A stretch of DNA of 64,000 bases from an uncultured Tateyamaria sp. (GCF_947503705.1 NZ_CANNES010000009.1:62001-126000); one strand, 5' to 3'. Counted from the stretch's first letter, positions 17,398 through 26,390 are shown. The notes: generated by a model from the letters alone, not told the origin. Numbers and translations are program-made.

Positions 17398-18054
17398 ATG
17401 ACGGCAGAAAATATTGCGCCCGAACGCAAAACGCGGAAGCGCGACGCGGATGCAACCAAGGGTCGTATCCTTGCCGCAGCCAAGGCGGAATTCGCGAAAC
17501 TGGGTCTTGCCGGGGCACGCGTCGATGACATCGCGGAACGCTCCAGCGCCAATAAGCGCATGATCTATCACTATTTTGGCGGTAAGGAGGCGCTGTTTTG
17601 CGCGGTCCTTGAAGAGGCGTATCTGGACATTCGCGAGTCTGAACGCGCGCTGAACCTCGAAGACCTGCCACCCATTGAGGCCATGCAAACCCTGGTGCGT
17701 TTCACGTGGGAGTATTACCTGGCCAATCCCGAATTCATCACGCTGGTCAATAGCGCCAACCTGCACAAAGGCCGCCATCTTGAAAGCGCCGACCGCCTCA
17801 AGACCCGCCAGCGCCAATTCGTTGACATGGTGCAGCGCATCCTGGATCGCGGCGTTACCACCGGTGACTTTCGCAAAGGCATCGACCCGATTCAGCTGAA
17901 CATCACGATTGCTGCCATCGGCTATTACTATCTGACGAACCGACATACCGGGGGCATCCTGTTTCAACGCGACTTTCTGGAGCCGGATGCGCTAAAGACC
18001 CGTTTGGACTTTAACATCGACACCATCATGCGGCTCATATCGGCAAAGGATTGA
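17398..18054 (+). CDS. TetR family transcriptional regulator
   Basis: 218 residues from the ATG at 17398, with GAGG just upstream; an earlier in-frame ATG at 17335 would add an unlikely 21 residues. The N-terminal DNA-binding domain reads ATKGRILAAAKAEFAKLG, then DDIAERSSANKRMIYHYFGGKEAL, the canonical TetR helix-turn-helix. The C-terminal ligand domain is helical and rich in aromatic residues, resembling YcdC/RutR-like members. RutR binds TTGACCAnnTGGTCAA, which has the same 16-bp layout as the dyads found here. It is the best candidate for the protein that binds the six operators. The effector is probably a sugar derivative or acyl-CoA of the pathway. Confidence 0.93.
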   Translation: MTAENIAPERKTRKRDADATKGRILAAAKAEFAKLGLAGARVDDIAERSSANKRMIYHYFGGKEALFCAVLEEAYLDIRESERALNLEDLPPIEAMQTLVRFTWEYYLANPEFITLVNSANLHKGRHLESADRLKTRQRQFVDMVQRILDRGVTTGDFRKGIDPIQLNITIAAIGYYYLTNRHTGGILFQRDFLEPDALKTRLDFNIDTIMRLISAKD

Positions 18055-18200
18055 ACGGTGCGAAACCGGGCAATGCCAGAGGCCTTCTCATATTTCAGAA
18101 TAGTCCAATATATGAGATAACTTGATCCATCCCCGCTGTCCGAGCGGCCTTGCACCTTTCATGTTGGGTGCGACCGCTTTCGCAACTTTGGGAGGAAACG

Positions 18201-19475
18201 ATGGCAAGTGTGACAATAACGGGTGCACAGATATGGGACGGGGTTTCGGATTCTGCTTTTGAAGGCAGCGTGGTGGTCGAGGGCAATCGGATCGCTTCAG
18301 TTTCCAAAGGCGTTTCCGAGCCCAAGGGCGAAGTGATTGACGGCACAGGCATGACGCTGATGCCCGGCATGGTCGAAGGGCACTGCCACCCAAGCTTTAC
18401 CGGGATCAACGAGCCCGCCGAGTTGGGCGTCGTTGGCCCAGAGCGCCATATGCTTGAAACTGCGCAAAACCTGCGCCTTTTGCTGAGCCACGGATTTACC
18501 TCGATCTTTGAGGCTGCTTCGGCAAAACCGCTGCTGGGCGTCACCGCGCGCGATGCGATCAACGAGGGCCTACTGGATGGCCCACGTATGATGGCCGGCA
18601 GCCCAGAGGTCACCACCACGGCCGGACTGGGCGATGAACGCAAGCGCCACATTCATCAAGAAAGCTTTGGCCTGATTGCCGACGGCCCGGACGAGATGCG
18701 GCGGGTTGCGCGCGAATGTATTCGCGACGGTGTCGACGTCATGAAGATCAATATCTCCGGCGATGAATTCGTGAGCCACGCCCGCGCGGAGATCACGCCA
18801 ACCGAACCAGAAGAACTGGCCGCGTTTGTCCGCGTCGCACATACGTTCGGCAAGAAAGTGGCGGCACATGCCCGTTCAAGCGAGTCGGTAAAGATGGCGG
18901 TCCGCGGCGGTGTCGATTGCATCTATCATTGCGACTTCGCTGATGAAGAGGCCCTCGACATGCTCGAAGAGGCCAAGGACCGCATCTGGGTCGGTCCGGC
19001 CTTTGGTTTGGTCCACAACAGCACGAAAGAAGGCGAACCTGCCGGGATCACACCCGAAGTGGCCGCTGAACTGAACCTGTTTCGCAAATTCGATGCGACC
19101 TGCGCCACCTATCACGAGATCCGCAAACGCGGCATCCGTGTCGTTGTCGGCGGCGACTACGGGTTTGCGGTCACGCCGATGGGCCAGAATGCACGCGATA
19201 TTGAGCATTTTGTGCGGTATTTCGGCTATTCCCCAACGGATGCACTGAAATGCGCGACTTCTGTTGGTCAGTCTCTCATGGGCCGTTCGGATGATCTGGG
19301 ACAGATCAAACAGGGCTACCTTGCCGACCTGTTGCTGGTGCGTGGCGATGTCACCCAGGATGTCAGCCTTGTGCAGCATCAGGACAACCTCGCCATGATC
19401 ATGAAAGACGGCAAGATGTTCAAGGACCCTCGCACCGGGATGCAGGCGGGCGGTCTCATGCGCGCCGCAGAGTAA
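18201..19475 (+). CDS. metal-dependent amidohydrolase family protein
   Basis: 424 residues from the ATG at 18201, with GGGAGGAAACG immediately before it. The N-terminal beta-sandwich ends at GMTLMPGMVEGHCHPSF, where HxH is the metal-binding pair of amidohydrolases. MKINISGDE carries the Lys position, KVAAHARS and DCIYHCD supply further metal-binding His residues, and VVGGDYGF the catalytic Asp. It resembles imidazolonepropionase/prolidase-like hydrolases (COG1228). It probably opens a cyclic amide, ester or lactone. It is the first gene of an operon with two regulators and sugar-acid enzymes. Confidence 0.88.
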   Translation: MASVTITGAQIWDGVSDSAFEGSVVVEGNRIASVSKGVSEPKGEVIDGTGMTLMPGMVEGHCHPSFTGINEPAELGVVGPERHMLETAQNLRLLLSHGFTSIFEAASAKPLLGVTARDAINEGLLDGPRMMAGSPEVTTTAGLGDERKRHIHQESFGLIADGPDEMRRVARECIRDGVDVMKINISGDEFVSHARAEITPTEPEELAAFVRVAHTFGKKVAAHARSSESVKMAVRGGVDCIYHCDFADEEALDMLEEAKDRIWVGPAFGLVHNSTKEGEPAGITPEVAAELNLFRKFDATCATYHEIRKRGIRVVVGGDYGFAVTPMGQNARDIEHFVRYFGYSPTDALKCATSVGQSLMGRSDDLGQIKQGYLADLLLVRGDVTQDVSLVQHQDNLAMIMKDGKMFKDPRTGMQAGGLMRAAE

Positions 19476-19484
19476 AGACCCCGC

Positions 19485-20828
19485 ATGAAATCCGCGCGTA
19501 GTTCAAACATCGAACGGATCACGTCGATCTTGGCTGGATTCGACGCCCGGAACCGTCCGCGTTCAACGCGGGCGGTTCTAAGGGATGCGGGGCTGTCGCG
19601 CGCCACCGGGTTTGGGTTGATCCGGGCGCTGGTGCAGGCAGGCTGGCTGGAGCGTGTGGATCATGGCGCGCTCTGCCTGGGCCCGCGCGCCGCCGAACTC
19701 GCTTATGCTCCGATGGAACCACCCTTACCGCGCAGCGCGGCCGCCCTTACCGCCCTCAAAGGCAAGCCTGAGGAGCCGCAGATCCCTGTTTCAGTCGCTG
19801 ATCCGGAATGGGACCCAGCCCTCGTCCGCAGCATCGAAACAGATCGGTTTCGCAAATCCCCACCCTTTGTGATCGGGTTTTCCAACGCGTCGACAAGCAA
19901 CCCGTGGCGTCAGGCTTTGGTCACGAGCTTGGCCTATGGACAAGGCGTGGCACGTGGCCAGATCGAACGGATCGAGGTGCGCGATGCTCATGATGATGCC
20001 GCCCGGCAGTTGCGCGATGTGGATGCCCTCGTCGACAAGGGCATCGACCTGTTGTTGATCTCGACCACCTCCGTCACGGACAGCGCGCTGAGCAACCGAT
20101 TGGCGGCACTGGCCGAAAACGGGTTGCCGATTGTCGCCGTTGATCGCCGCCCCCAGGACCGCACCTCGCTGGTCAGCTTTGTGACGGCCTCTGATCAGCG
20201 CATTGGCTGGATGAGCGCCCTTTGGCTATCTGAGCACCTCAAGGGGCGCGGTCGCATCTGGATGTTGTCGGGATTGAAGGGCGCAAGCCCGGCCATTCGC
20301 CGACAACAGGCCGCCTTGGCGGTTTTCAATGCCTTTCCGAATATCAGCGTGGAAAACGTCAGCTATACCGACTGGACGGCTGCCGGTGGCAGCACCGCCA
20401 TCAAGGACTTGCTGGCTGCCGAATCCCCGGCTCCTGATGGCGTGTGGTGCGACAGTGGCCTGCAAGGGGTCGGATCGGTGCATCAATTTGCGGCCCAAGG
20501 GCTGCCGATACCGGCCCATACCGGTGGCGATGTCAACGAAATGTACAAAACCTGCCTGTCGCACAAAGTGCCGATGGTGGGTTTGGACTATCCCGCCTCC
20601 ATGGGTGCGCGGGCGGTCGCCGTCGCCCTTGATATCCTGAGGGGAACCCCCGTCCCGCAGCGTGTGGAAGTCCCTGTTCAGGTGGTGATGTCGCGCGGGT
20701 CTGAAACGCCGTCCGTGCGGGCCGATATCTGGGCCGAGTTGCACGTCGCCTGGAAACAGACGGGCGAAACGATCCTGTCGCGAGGCGCTGCACCCGGTGC
20801 GGCCCGACAGTCGCAGGAACGTTCCTGA
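19485..20828 (+). CDS. chimeric regulator: IclR-like winged helix fused to a LacI-type sugar-binding domain
   Basis: 447 residues. Residues about 8-72 (IERITSILAGFDARN, STRAVLRDAGLSRATGFGLI, LVQAGWLERVDHGALCLGP) form an IclR/MarR-like winged helix. After a linker, residues about 126-420 form a Peripla_BP_4 domain: VIGFSNASTSNPWRQALVTS, DALVDKGIDLLLISTT, LPIVAVDRRPQ and GRIWMLSGLKGAS. There is no signal peptide, so it is cytoplasmic. This is the logic of a LacI regulator with a different DNA-binding module. Its sensor domain belongs to the same fold as the binding protein at 16091-17200. It probably senses the imported sugar or a derivative. The stop overlaps the next gene's ATG by one base. 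Confidence 0.82.
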   Translation: MKSARSSNIERITSILAGFDARNRPRSTRAVLRDAGLSRATGFGLIRALVQAGWLERVDHGALCLGPRAAELAYAPMEPPLPRSAAALTALKGKPEEPQIPVSVADPEWDPALVRSIETDRFRKSPPFVIGFSNASTSNPWRQALVTSLAYGQGVARGQIERIEVRDAHDDAARQLRDVDALVDKGIDLLLISTTSVTDSALSNRLAALAENGLPIVAVDRRPQDRTSLVSFVTASDQRIGWMSALWLSEHLKGRGRIWMLSGLKGASPAIRRQQAALAVFNAFPNISVENVSYTDWTAAGGSTAIKDLLAAESPAPDGVWCDSGLQGVGSVHQFAAQGLPIPAHTGGDVNEMYKTCLSHKVPMVGLDYPASMGARAVAVALDILRGTPVPQRVEVPVQVVMSRGSETPSVRADIWAELHVAWKQTGETILSRGAAPGAARQSQERS

Positions 20829-21460
20829 TGGCGGATACCCCCTACTCCCGTTCGGTTGCGGCATTCGAGGCTCTGGTCTGCGCGGTACAAGATCAGCATT
20901 TCAGCACACCCGCGGCCTTGGTGCGCCAAAGCGGCCTGCCCACAAGCAGCGGCTACCGTCACCTCACTGCAGTTGAGGGCGACGGGCTGCTGGCCAGAGA
21001 CAGGAGTGGCGCATATGTGGTCGGACCGACGGCATTGCGCATAGGGCTGTCGGCCTTTGGCGTGGGTCAATTGGCCGTTTTGGCGCCGCCGATACTCTTG
21101 CGTCTGCGCGAAGTAACCGGGCGCACGGTGTTTCTGGCGGTGAGGTCAGGCAACAATTTCACGATCTGTGCGTTTTCCTTGGGTCGGACCAAACGCGACC
21201 CGGCCCCGTCACGTGTATTCACATTGTCCCAACACCCCAACACCGCGACGGGTCATCCGCTCGACGTCTTTCTGGCCGAAGCGGACGCAAACCCGGCGCG
21301 TTTCCACCGCGCGCTGCTGTGCCCGGTGCCCGGGACCGATGTTGCTTATCTCGGGCTGTTTACAGGGCCTGATCAGGATGGCGACACGCAACTGTCTGCG
21401 CATCTGATGGAAGTCGTTGAGCTGTTTCAAAACATCGAAGACCCTGCCCATGACACATGA
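20828..21460 (+). CDS. IclR family transcriptional regulator, short
   Basis: 210 residues against about 250 for the family. The N-terminal SRSVAAFEALVCAVQDQHFS, then LVRQSGLPTSSGYRHLTAVE and LLARDRSGAYVVGPTALRIG form the IclR winged helix. The effector-domain start (LLRLREVTGRTVFLAVRSGN) is recognisable, but the rest is shorter and diverged, and the usual C-terminal effector-pocket helices are reduced. It directly follows the chimeric regulator, overlapping it by one base, so two wHTH regulators of different design are co-translated. Confidence 0.85.
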   Translation: MADTPYSRSVAAFEALVCAVQDQHFSTPAALVRQSGLPTSSGYRHLTAVEGDGLLARDRSGAYVVGPTALRIGLSAFGVGQLAVLAPPILLRLREVTGRTVFLAVRSGNNFTICAFSLGRTKRDPAPSRVFTLSQHPNTATGHPLDVFLAEADANPARFHRALLCPVPGTDVAYLGLFTGPDQDGDTQLSAHLMEVVELFQNIEDPAHDT

Positions 21461-22241
21461 GTTCTGGAATGCGCAGTTTCAGTTTTCGGCCATCCTGCCG
21501 GATTTTGAGGCTTGTTTGGCCGACCTCGCCGCGCGTTCAGATGCGTTTGCACGTGGCCGCGTATTTAATCGGATGCCTTATGGGCCTGATCCGCGCCAAT
21601 GGATCGAACTGACCTGCGGTTCTGGCGCGCCCGACATTCTACCCGTTGTGATTCACGGCGGGTATTGGAGGGCATTAAAAGCTGAGAACCATCGCGCGAT
21701 GATGCAGGGCCTGACAGGTCTGGGCGCGCAGGTTGGCAATGTTGAATACCGCCTGATGCCACATGTGCGGTTGAACGAGGTGGTGACGGATGTGACCGCA
21801 GGCTTGAGCCTGCTGGCGGACCGGCACCCAAATTCGCAATTGTTGCTGATTGGGCATTCTGCTGGCGCCCATCTGGCCATTTCAGCCCTGGATTTTCCCA
21901 AACTGGCCGCACGGGTCGCAGGTGTCATCGCAATTAGTGGCATTTACGAACTGTGGCCTGTCACGCAGTGTTTTTTGCAGAATGAGCTCGGCCTGACCCC
22001 TTCAGAAGTCGACGCCTTTTCGCACACGCCCGAGAGGCCCCGACCGCCGGTCTTGTACCTGACCGGAGCGGACGAGACATATGAGTTTCGTCGCCAATCC
22101 GCCCGCATGGCCCAAGGGTCGCGCACCGCGTGGCAACACATCAACAACACTCATCATTTGACCGTTCCGCTGGCTGCAACAACTGAAACTGCCGCGCGTG
22201 CGGCCCTGACGATCTTGCGCAACTTGGAGACAGCATCATGA
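21450..22241 (+). CDS. alpha/beta hydrolase (kynurenine formamidase-like)
   Basis: 263 residues from the ATG at 21450, which overlaps the IclR gene by 11 nt. The oxyanion motif HGGYWRA is typical of arylformamidase/carboxylesterase relatives. The nucleophile elbow is GHSAGAH, TGADETYEF holds the acidic residue and NTHHLTV the catalytic His. In a sugar-acid operon it could act as a lactonase or esterase that releases an acyl group; this is inferred from context. No signal peptide is seen. Confidence 0.85.
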   Translation: MTHEFWNAQFQFSAILPDFEACLADLAARSDAFARGRVFNRMPYGPDPRQWIELTCGSGAPDILPVVIHGGYWRALKAENHRAMMQGLTGLGAQVGNVEYRLMPHVRLNEVVTDVTAGLSLLADRHPNSQLLLIGHSAGAHLAISALDFPKLAARVAGVIAISGIYELWPVTQCFLQNELGLTPSEVDAFSHTPERPRPPVLYLTGADETYEFRRQSARMAQGSRTAWQHINNTHHLTVPLAATTETAARAALTILRNLETAS

Positions 22242-23386
22242 GCCTATCCCTTCCGCCGACAGGCACCTTTGTTGGTCGCATATGGCGCCCCGATTGCAAC
22301 GGCCCGGCGGTGGTCGTTCGGCGTGGGAACCGATTGATTGACATCACCTCGCCCGCGCTGCCAACGATGCATGCCTTGCTGGAATGCGACAACCCCGCCG
22401 CGGCGGCAAATGATGCCAGCGGCGAAGATTTGGGCACACTGTCAGAGATTGCCGACAACTCCACCGTGAACCCGGATGTCCAGCAGCCTTACCTTCTGGC
22501 GCCCCCAGACTTGCAGCCCGTCAAAGCATCGGGGGTCACCTTTGTCTCTTCCATGCTGGAACGGGTGATCGAGGAAAAGGCCAATGGCGATCCGGCCAAG
22601 GCGGACGCCCTGCGCCAGACATGCACCGCGATCCTTGGCCCTTCTCTGCTGGCGATCGAACCGGGATCGGAAAAGGCGGCCGCCTTGAAGGACGCGTTGA
22701 TGGCCGAAGGGGTTTGGTCGCAATACCTCGAAGTCGGCATTGGCCCGGATGCAGAAGTCTTTTCCAAGGCGCAGCCGATGTCGGCTGTGGGCTGGGGCGC
22801 GCGCGTCGGGTTGCACCCCATGTCCACATGGAACAACCCCGAACCCGAAATCACACTTGCAATGGATAGCCAGGGGCGGATCAAGGGCGCTTGCCTCGGC
22901 AATGACGTGAACCTGCGCGATGTCGAAGGGCGCTCTGCCTTGTTGCTTAGCAAAGCCAAGGACAATAACGCCTCCTGCGCGCTTGGCCCGATGCTACGCC
23001 TGTTTGATGACAGTTACGGCATGGATGATGTACGTCGCGCCGAACTGACACTGATGGTAACGGGCGAGGACGGGTTTGTCCTGCGCGGCCATTCGTCGAT
23101 GTCAGAGATCAGTCGCGACCCGGAGGACCTTGTCCGCCAGACCTTTGGTGCGCACCACCAATATCCCGATGGGTTCTTTTTGATGCTCGGCACCTTGTTT
23201 GCACCCACTCAAGACCGCGACGCACCGGGCGCCGGTTTCACACACAAACTCGGCGATGTTGTCGAGATCGCAAATGACCAGCTCGGCACCCTACGCAATT
23301 CGGTCCATCTGTCGACACAATGCCCACCCTGGACTTTTGGCACCAACGCACTGATGCGCAACCTGGCGCACCGCAATCTGATTTAA
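22238..23386 (+). CDS. fumarylacetoacetate hydrolase family protein (2-keto-3-deoxy-pentonate dehydratase-like)
   Basis: 382 residues; the length and the N-terminal RGNRLIDITSPALPTMHALL pattern match the XylX/2-keto-3-deoxy-D-pentonate dehydratase branch of the FAH family. The metal ligands appear in LERVIEEK, PEPEIT and GNDVNLRDVEGRS. In known oxidative pentose pathways such an enzyme converts 2-keto-3-deoxypentonate to alpha-ketoglutarate semialdehyde. The next gene encodes the matching type of semialdehyde dehydrogenase, which supports this reading. A hydrolytic role, as in the L-fucose diketo route, remains possible. Its ATG overlaps the previous stop by 4 nt. Confidence 0.85.
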   Translation: MSLSLPPTGTFVGRIWRPDCNGPAVVVRRGNRLIDITSPALPTMHALLECDNPAAAANDASGEDLGTLSEIADNSTVNPDVQQPYLLAPPDLQPVKASGVTFVSSMLERVIEEKANGDPAKADALRQTCTAILGPSLLAIEPGSEKAAALKDALMAEGVWSQYLEVGIGPDAEVFSKAQPMSAVGWGARVGLHPMSTWNNPEPEITLAMDSQGRIKGACLGNDVNLRDVEGRSALLLSKAKDNNASCALGPMLRLFDDSYGMDDVRRAELTLMVTGEDGFVLRGHSSMSEISRDPEDLVRQTFGAHHQYPDGFFLMLGTLFAPTQDRDAPGAGFTHKLGDVVEIANDQLGTLRNSVHLSTQCPPWTFGTNALMRNLAHRNLI

Positions 23387-23397
23387 GGACACGCCTG

Positions 23398-24900
23398 ATG
23401 CACAACACAAATCTGATCGCCGGTGACTGGATCGGCAGCACATCAACATTCACGTCAGATCCCGCAAGCGGTCCTGGCGAAACCTTCGCCTGCGGGACAC
23501 CCGAACTGGTGGCGCAAGCCTGTTCGGCGGCAGAAGACGCATTTTGGACCTACGGCTATACATCCCGCGAAATGCGCGCCGGGTTTCTCGAGGCCATTGC
23601 GGATCAGATCGAAGCACGCGGTGACGCCCTGACAAAAGTTGGCACATCTGAGACCGGTCTGCCCGCAGCCCGTCTTGGGGGTGAACGTGGGCGCACGACA
23701 GGTCAATTGCGCCTCTTTGCACAACATATCCTTGACGGCGCTTATTTAGACCAGCGTCACGATGCGGCCCTACCAGATCGCACGCCCCTGCCCCGCCCCG
23801 ATCTGAAACTCGCCCAGCGCCCCATCGGCCCGGTCGCGGTGTTCTGCGCGTCAAACTTTCCGCTCGCCTTTTCAACTGCCGGTGGGGATACCGCCTCGGC
23901 GCTCGCGGCAGGCTGCCCCGTGGTGGTCAAAGGCCACCCGGCCCACCCTGGCACTGGCGCACTGGTGGCCGAAGCTGTGGATGCGGCGCGCCGCGGTCTG
24001 GATCTGCATCCAGGTGTCTTCAGCTTTGTGCACGACGGCGGCCTCGCCGTGGGGCAGGCCTTGGTGCAAGATCCATTCATCAAGGCCGTTGGTTTCACCG
24101 GCTCTTTGCGCGGTGGACGGGCGCTGTTTGATCTATGCGCTGCGCGGCCCGAGCCGATCCCCTTCTTTGGCGAACTTGGGTCCGTAAATCCGATGTTCCT
24201 GCTGCCGCACGCTCTGGCCGCCCGGGGGGCAGACATCGCCAAAGGCTGGGCCGTCTCACTGACGATGGGTGCGGGGCAGTTTTGCACTAACCCCGGTATT
24301 GCCGTGCTGCCTGTAGGCGATGCGGCGACGGCGTTTTGCACAAGCGCCGCGCAAGCGCTCAGGGACGTCAGCCCGCAAACCATGCTGACACCCGGCATTT
24401 GCGCCGCATTCCGACAAGGTCGCGACGCGATCGCATCCGTCAAAGGGGTCACCGCGCTGATCGAAATGCCAGCAGATGGACGGCAAGTCGCACCGCATCT
24501 GTACCAATTGGACGCTGACACGCTGGCTGCAAACCCTGCGTTGGCGCATGAGGTTTTTGGCCCACTGGGGTTGATCGTGACGGTCAATGACATCCAGCGC
24601 ATGACCCGCCTCGCACAGAGCCTTGTCGGCCAGTTGACGGCAACACTGCATTTGCACGATGAGGATCAGAAAGACGGCGATCCCTTGCTACGCGTGCTTG
24701 AGCGCAAGGCAGGCAGGGTGCTGGTCAACGGCTTTCCGACGGGGGTCGAAGTGGCGGAGGCGATGGTGCATGGAGGGCCATATCCCGCCTCGACAAACTT
24801 TGGCGCCACTAGCGTGGGGACACTTGCGATCAGGCGTTTCCTGCGCCCGGTCTGTTATCAGAACCTGCCCGAGGGCATGGCCGATTGGGCAACCGCCTAA
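23398..24900 (+). CDS. NADP-type aldehyde dehydrogenase, alpha-ketoglutarate semialdehyde dehydrogenase-like
   Basis: 500 residues from the ATG at 23398, with AAGGA upstream. It has the features of the 2,5-dioxovalerate dehydrogenase branch: the CASNFPLAFSTAGGDTASAL cofactor segment, VGFTGSLRGGRAL, FFGELGSVNP with the general-base Glu, and GQFCTNPG with the nucleophilic Cys. It would oxidise alpha-ketoglutarate semialdehyde to alpha-ketoglutarate, the last step of Weimberg-type sugar-acid degradation. Its stop codon overlaps the stop of the convergent MaoC gene by 3-4 bp, leaving no room for a terminator. Confidence 0.88.
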   Translation: MHNTNLIAGDWIGSTSTFTSDPASGPGETFACGTPELVAQACSAAEDAFWTYGYTSREMRAGFLEAIADQIEARGDALTKVGTSETGLPAARLGGERGRTTGQLRLFAQHILDGAYLDQRHDAALPDRTPLPRPDLKLAQRPIGPVAVFCASNFPLAFSTAGGDTASALAAGCPVVVKGHPAHPGTGALVAEAVDAARRGLDLHPGVFSFVHDGGLAVGQALVQDPFIKAVGFTGSLRGGRALFDLCAARPEPIPFFGELGSVNPMFLLPHALAARGADIAKGWAVSLTMGAGQFCTNPGIAVLPVGDAATAFCTSAAQALRDVSPQTMLTPGICAAFRQGRDAIASVKGVTALIEMPADGRQVAPHLYQLDADTLAANPALAHEVFGPLGLIVTVNDIQRMTRLAQSLVGQLTATLHLHDEDQKDGDPLLRVLERKAGRVLVNGFPTGVEVAEAMVHGGPYPASTNFGATSVGTLAIRRFLRPVCYQNLPEGMADWATA

Positions 24901-25352
24901 CGATAGGCAAGCAATCGGTTGGTCCCGCGCTGCACGATGACGCCATTCTGATTTGTCACCTCGAATTCGAGCGACAGAATGGCTTCGTTCGGATCGCGCG
25001 CCGGTGAGATATCCGCGATCTCATAGGTGACGTCTATCGTGTCCCCGGCAAGCACCGGCGCACGGAACGTCCATGTCCATCCCATGGATGCACGTGCTTT
25101 CATCTGCGCACCCGTCTGATTTTTCAGCCCGTCAATCAGGGAAAGCACCAGCAATCCATGCGCCACCCGCGCCTTGAAGCCATGTAAAAGTGCCGCTTCG
25201 TCGGACATGTGAATTTCAAACCTGTCCCCCGTCAGCGCGGCAAAATGATCAATCATCCCGGTCGTCACAGTGACCGCGCCGCACTTGACGCGGTCACTGC
25301 AGCACAGGGCATCTGCCCCATACGCTCCGGGAGGGAGAACGTTGCGTGCCAA
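24897..25352 (-). CDS. MaoC-like (R)-specific enoyl-CoA hydratase/dehydratase
   Basis: About 151 residues. The hot-dog-fold motif FAALTGDRFEIHMSDE holds the catalytic Asp and His of MaoC hydratases, and VAHGLLVLSLIDGL is the typical following helix. It would hydrate an enoyl-CoA. The only start that keeps the whole domain is a TTG at 25352 with a poor ribosome-binding site, 6 nt after the stop of the upstream aldo/keto reductase, so translation may depend on coupling. A shorter GTG start cannot be ruled out. It shares the operator of that reductase. Confidence 0.85.
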   Translation of the reverse strand: MARNVLPPGAYGADALCCSDRVKCGAVTVTTGMIDHFAALTGDRFEIHMSDEAALLHGFKARVAHGLLVLSLIDGLKNQTGAQMKARASMGWTWTFRAPVLAGDTIDVTYEIADISPARDPNEAILSLEFEVTNQNGVIVQRGTNRLLAYR

Positions 25353-25358
25353 TGATCG

Positions 25359-26375
25359 TCAGACAGGCGTGGGTGCGTCGTCGCGCAACAGCCCGGTGAA
25401 CTTCAGATCAGACCAGAATTCAGTTGGAATTGGATGGCTGAACCAGTCGAGGTTTTGGGCCAACTGCTCCACCGTGCGGGTACCTGCGGCAAAGGACGGC
25501 ACCGCCGGATGCGCGACCACGAACTGAAGTGCTGCGGCAGGCAATGGTACGTCATAGTCTGCGCACACGGCCTCGATCTTGCGCACTTTTTCCATGATGT
25601 CCGCCGGGGCCGGGGCGTAGTTGTATTTGGCCCCTTCCTTTGCACCCGTCGCTAGAATGCCGGAGTTGAACCCGCCTCCCACAACCACCGCTGCGCCGCG
25701 CTCTTCGCACAGGGGCAGGAATTCGTTCAGGGAATCCTGCTCCAGCAGAGTGTATCGCCCGGCCAGAAGGAAGCAATCCACATCCCGTTGCTTGAGAGCC
25801 TCATGGCAGACTTCCCATTCGTTGACCCCGACGCCGATGGCCTTGACCATGCCCTGGTCCCGCAGCGACTCCAAAGCCTTCCAACAGCCATCCATCGCTT
25901 GCTTGAAAACCTCCGGTTGCTCATCACCACGCGTGAAAACGTCGATGTCATGGATAAAGCAGATGTCCATCCGCTCCAATGCGAGGCGTTGAAGGCTGTC
26001 CTCGAAGGCGCGCATCGTGCCGTCATAAGTGTAGTCAAATTCCATCTGGAAAGGGGCGGCATTGGTCCAGGGGGCAAAGTCGATATCCGCCCGTTTTGCA
26101 GGCACAAGCCTCCGCCCAACTTTAGAGGACAGTACGAAATCGTCGCGGTTTTTCCAACGCAACGATTGCCCCGTGCGCAGTTCCGCCAGCCCATGACCAT
26201 ACATTGGTGCGGTGTCAAAATAGCGTATTCCGGCGTCCCATGCGGTCTGTATCATCGCGTCGGATGTCTGTTCGTCGATCTCGCGAAAAATGTTGCCGAT
26301 GGGGGCGGTGCCGAATCCAAAGGCTGTGACCTCCAGGTCGACGCGACCAAATTTATTCTTTGTATCCGGGGTCAT
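25359..26375 (-). CDS. aldo/keto reductase (D-threo-aldose 1-dehydrogenase / pyridoxal dehydrogenase-like)
   Basis: 338 residues. The catalytic Asp and Tyr are in IRYFDTAPMYGHG, the Lys in LSSKVGR and the His in CFIHDID. The long form and the GFGTAPIGNIF start match the branch that holds D-threo-aldose (L-fucose) 1-dehydrogenase and pyridoxal 4-dehydrogenase, which oxidise an aldose to its lactone. That would suit the alpha/beta hydrolase and FAH enzymes nearby. The operator at 26391 lies 15 nt upstream of the ATG at 26375, and AGAGAGG is the ribosome-binding site. Confidence 0.92.
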   Translation of the reverse strand: MTPDTKNKFGRVDLEVTAFGFGTAPIGNIFREIDEQTSDAMIQTAWDAGIRYFDTAPMYGHGLAELRTGQSLRWKNRDDFVLSSKVGRRLVPAKRADIDFAPWTNAAPFQMEFDYTYDGTMRAFEDSLQRLALERMDICFIHDIDVFTRGDEQPEVFKQAMDGCWKALESLRDQGMVKAIGVGVNEWEVCHEALKQRDVDCFLLAGRYTLLEQDSLNEFLPLCEERGAAVVVGGGFNSGILATGAKEGAKYNYAPAPADIMEKVRKIEAVCADYDVPLPAAALQFVVAHPAVPSFAAGTRTVEQLAQNLDWFSHPIPTEFWSDLKFTGLLRDDAPTPV

Positions 26376-26390
26376 AGCTTACCTCTCTAA

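Noticed and set aside
18055-18200. A further copy of the 16-bp operator in front of the amidohydrolase operon
   Set aside because: An AT-rich stretch with a partial symmetry near 18100 is present, but no GTAAC/GTTAC half-sites in the right spacing.
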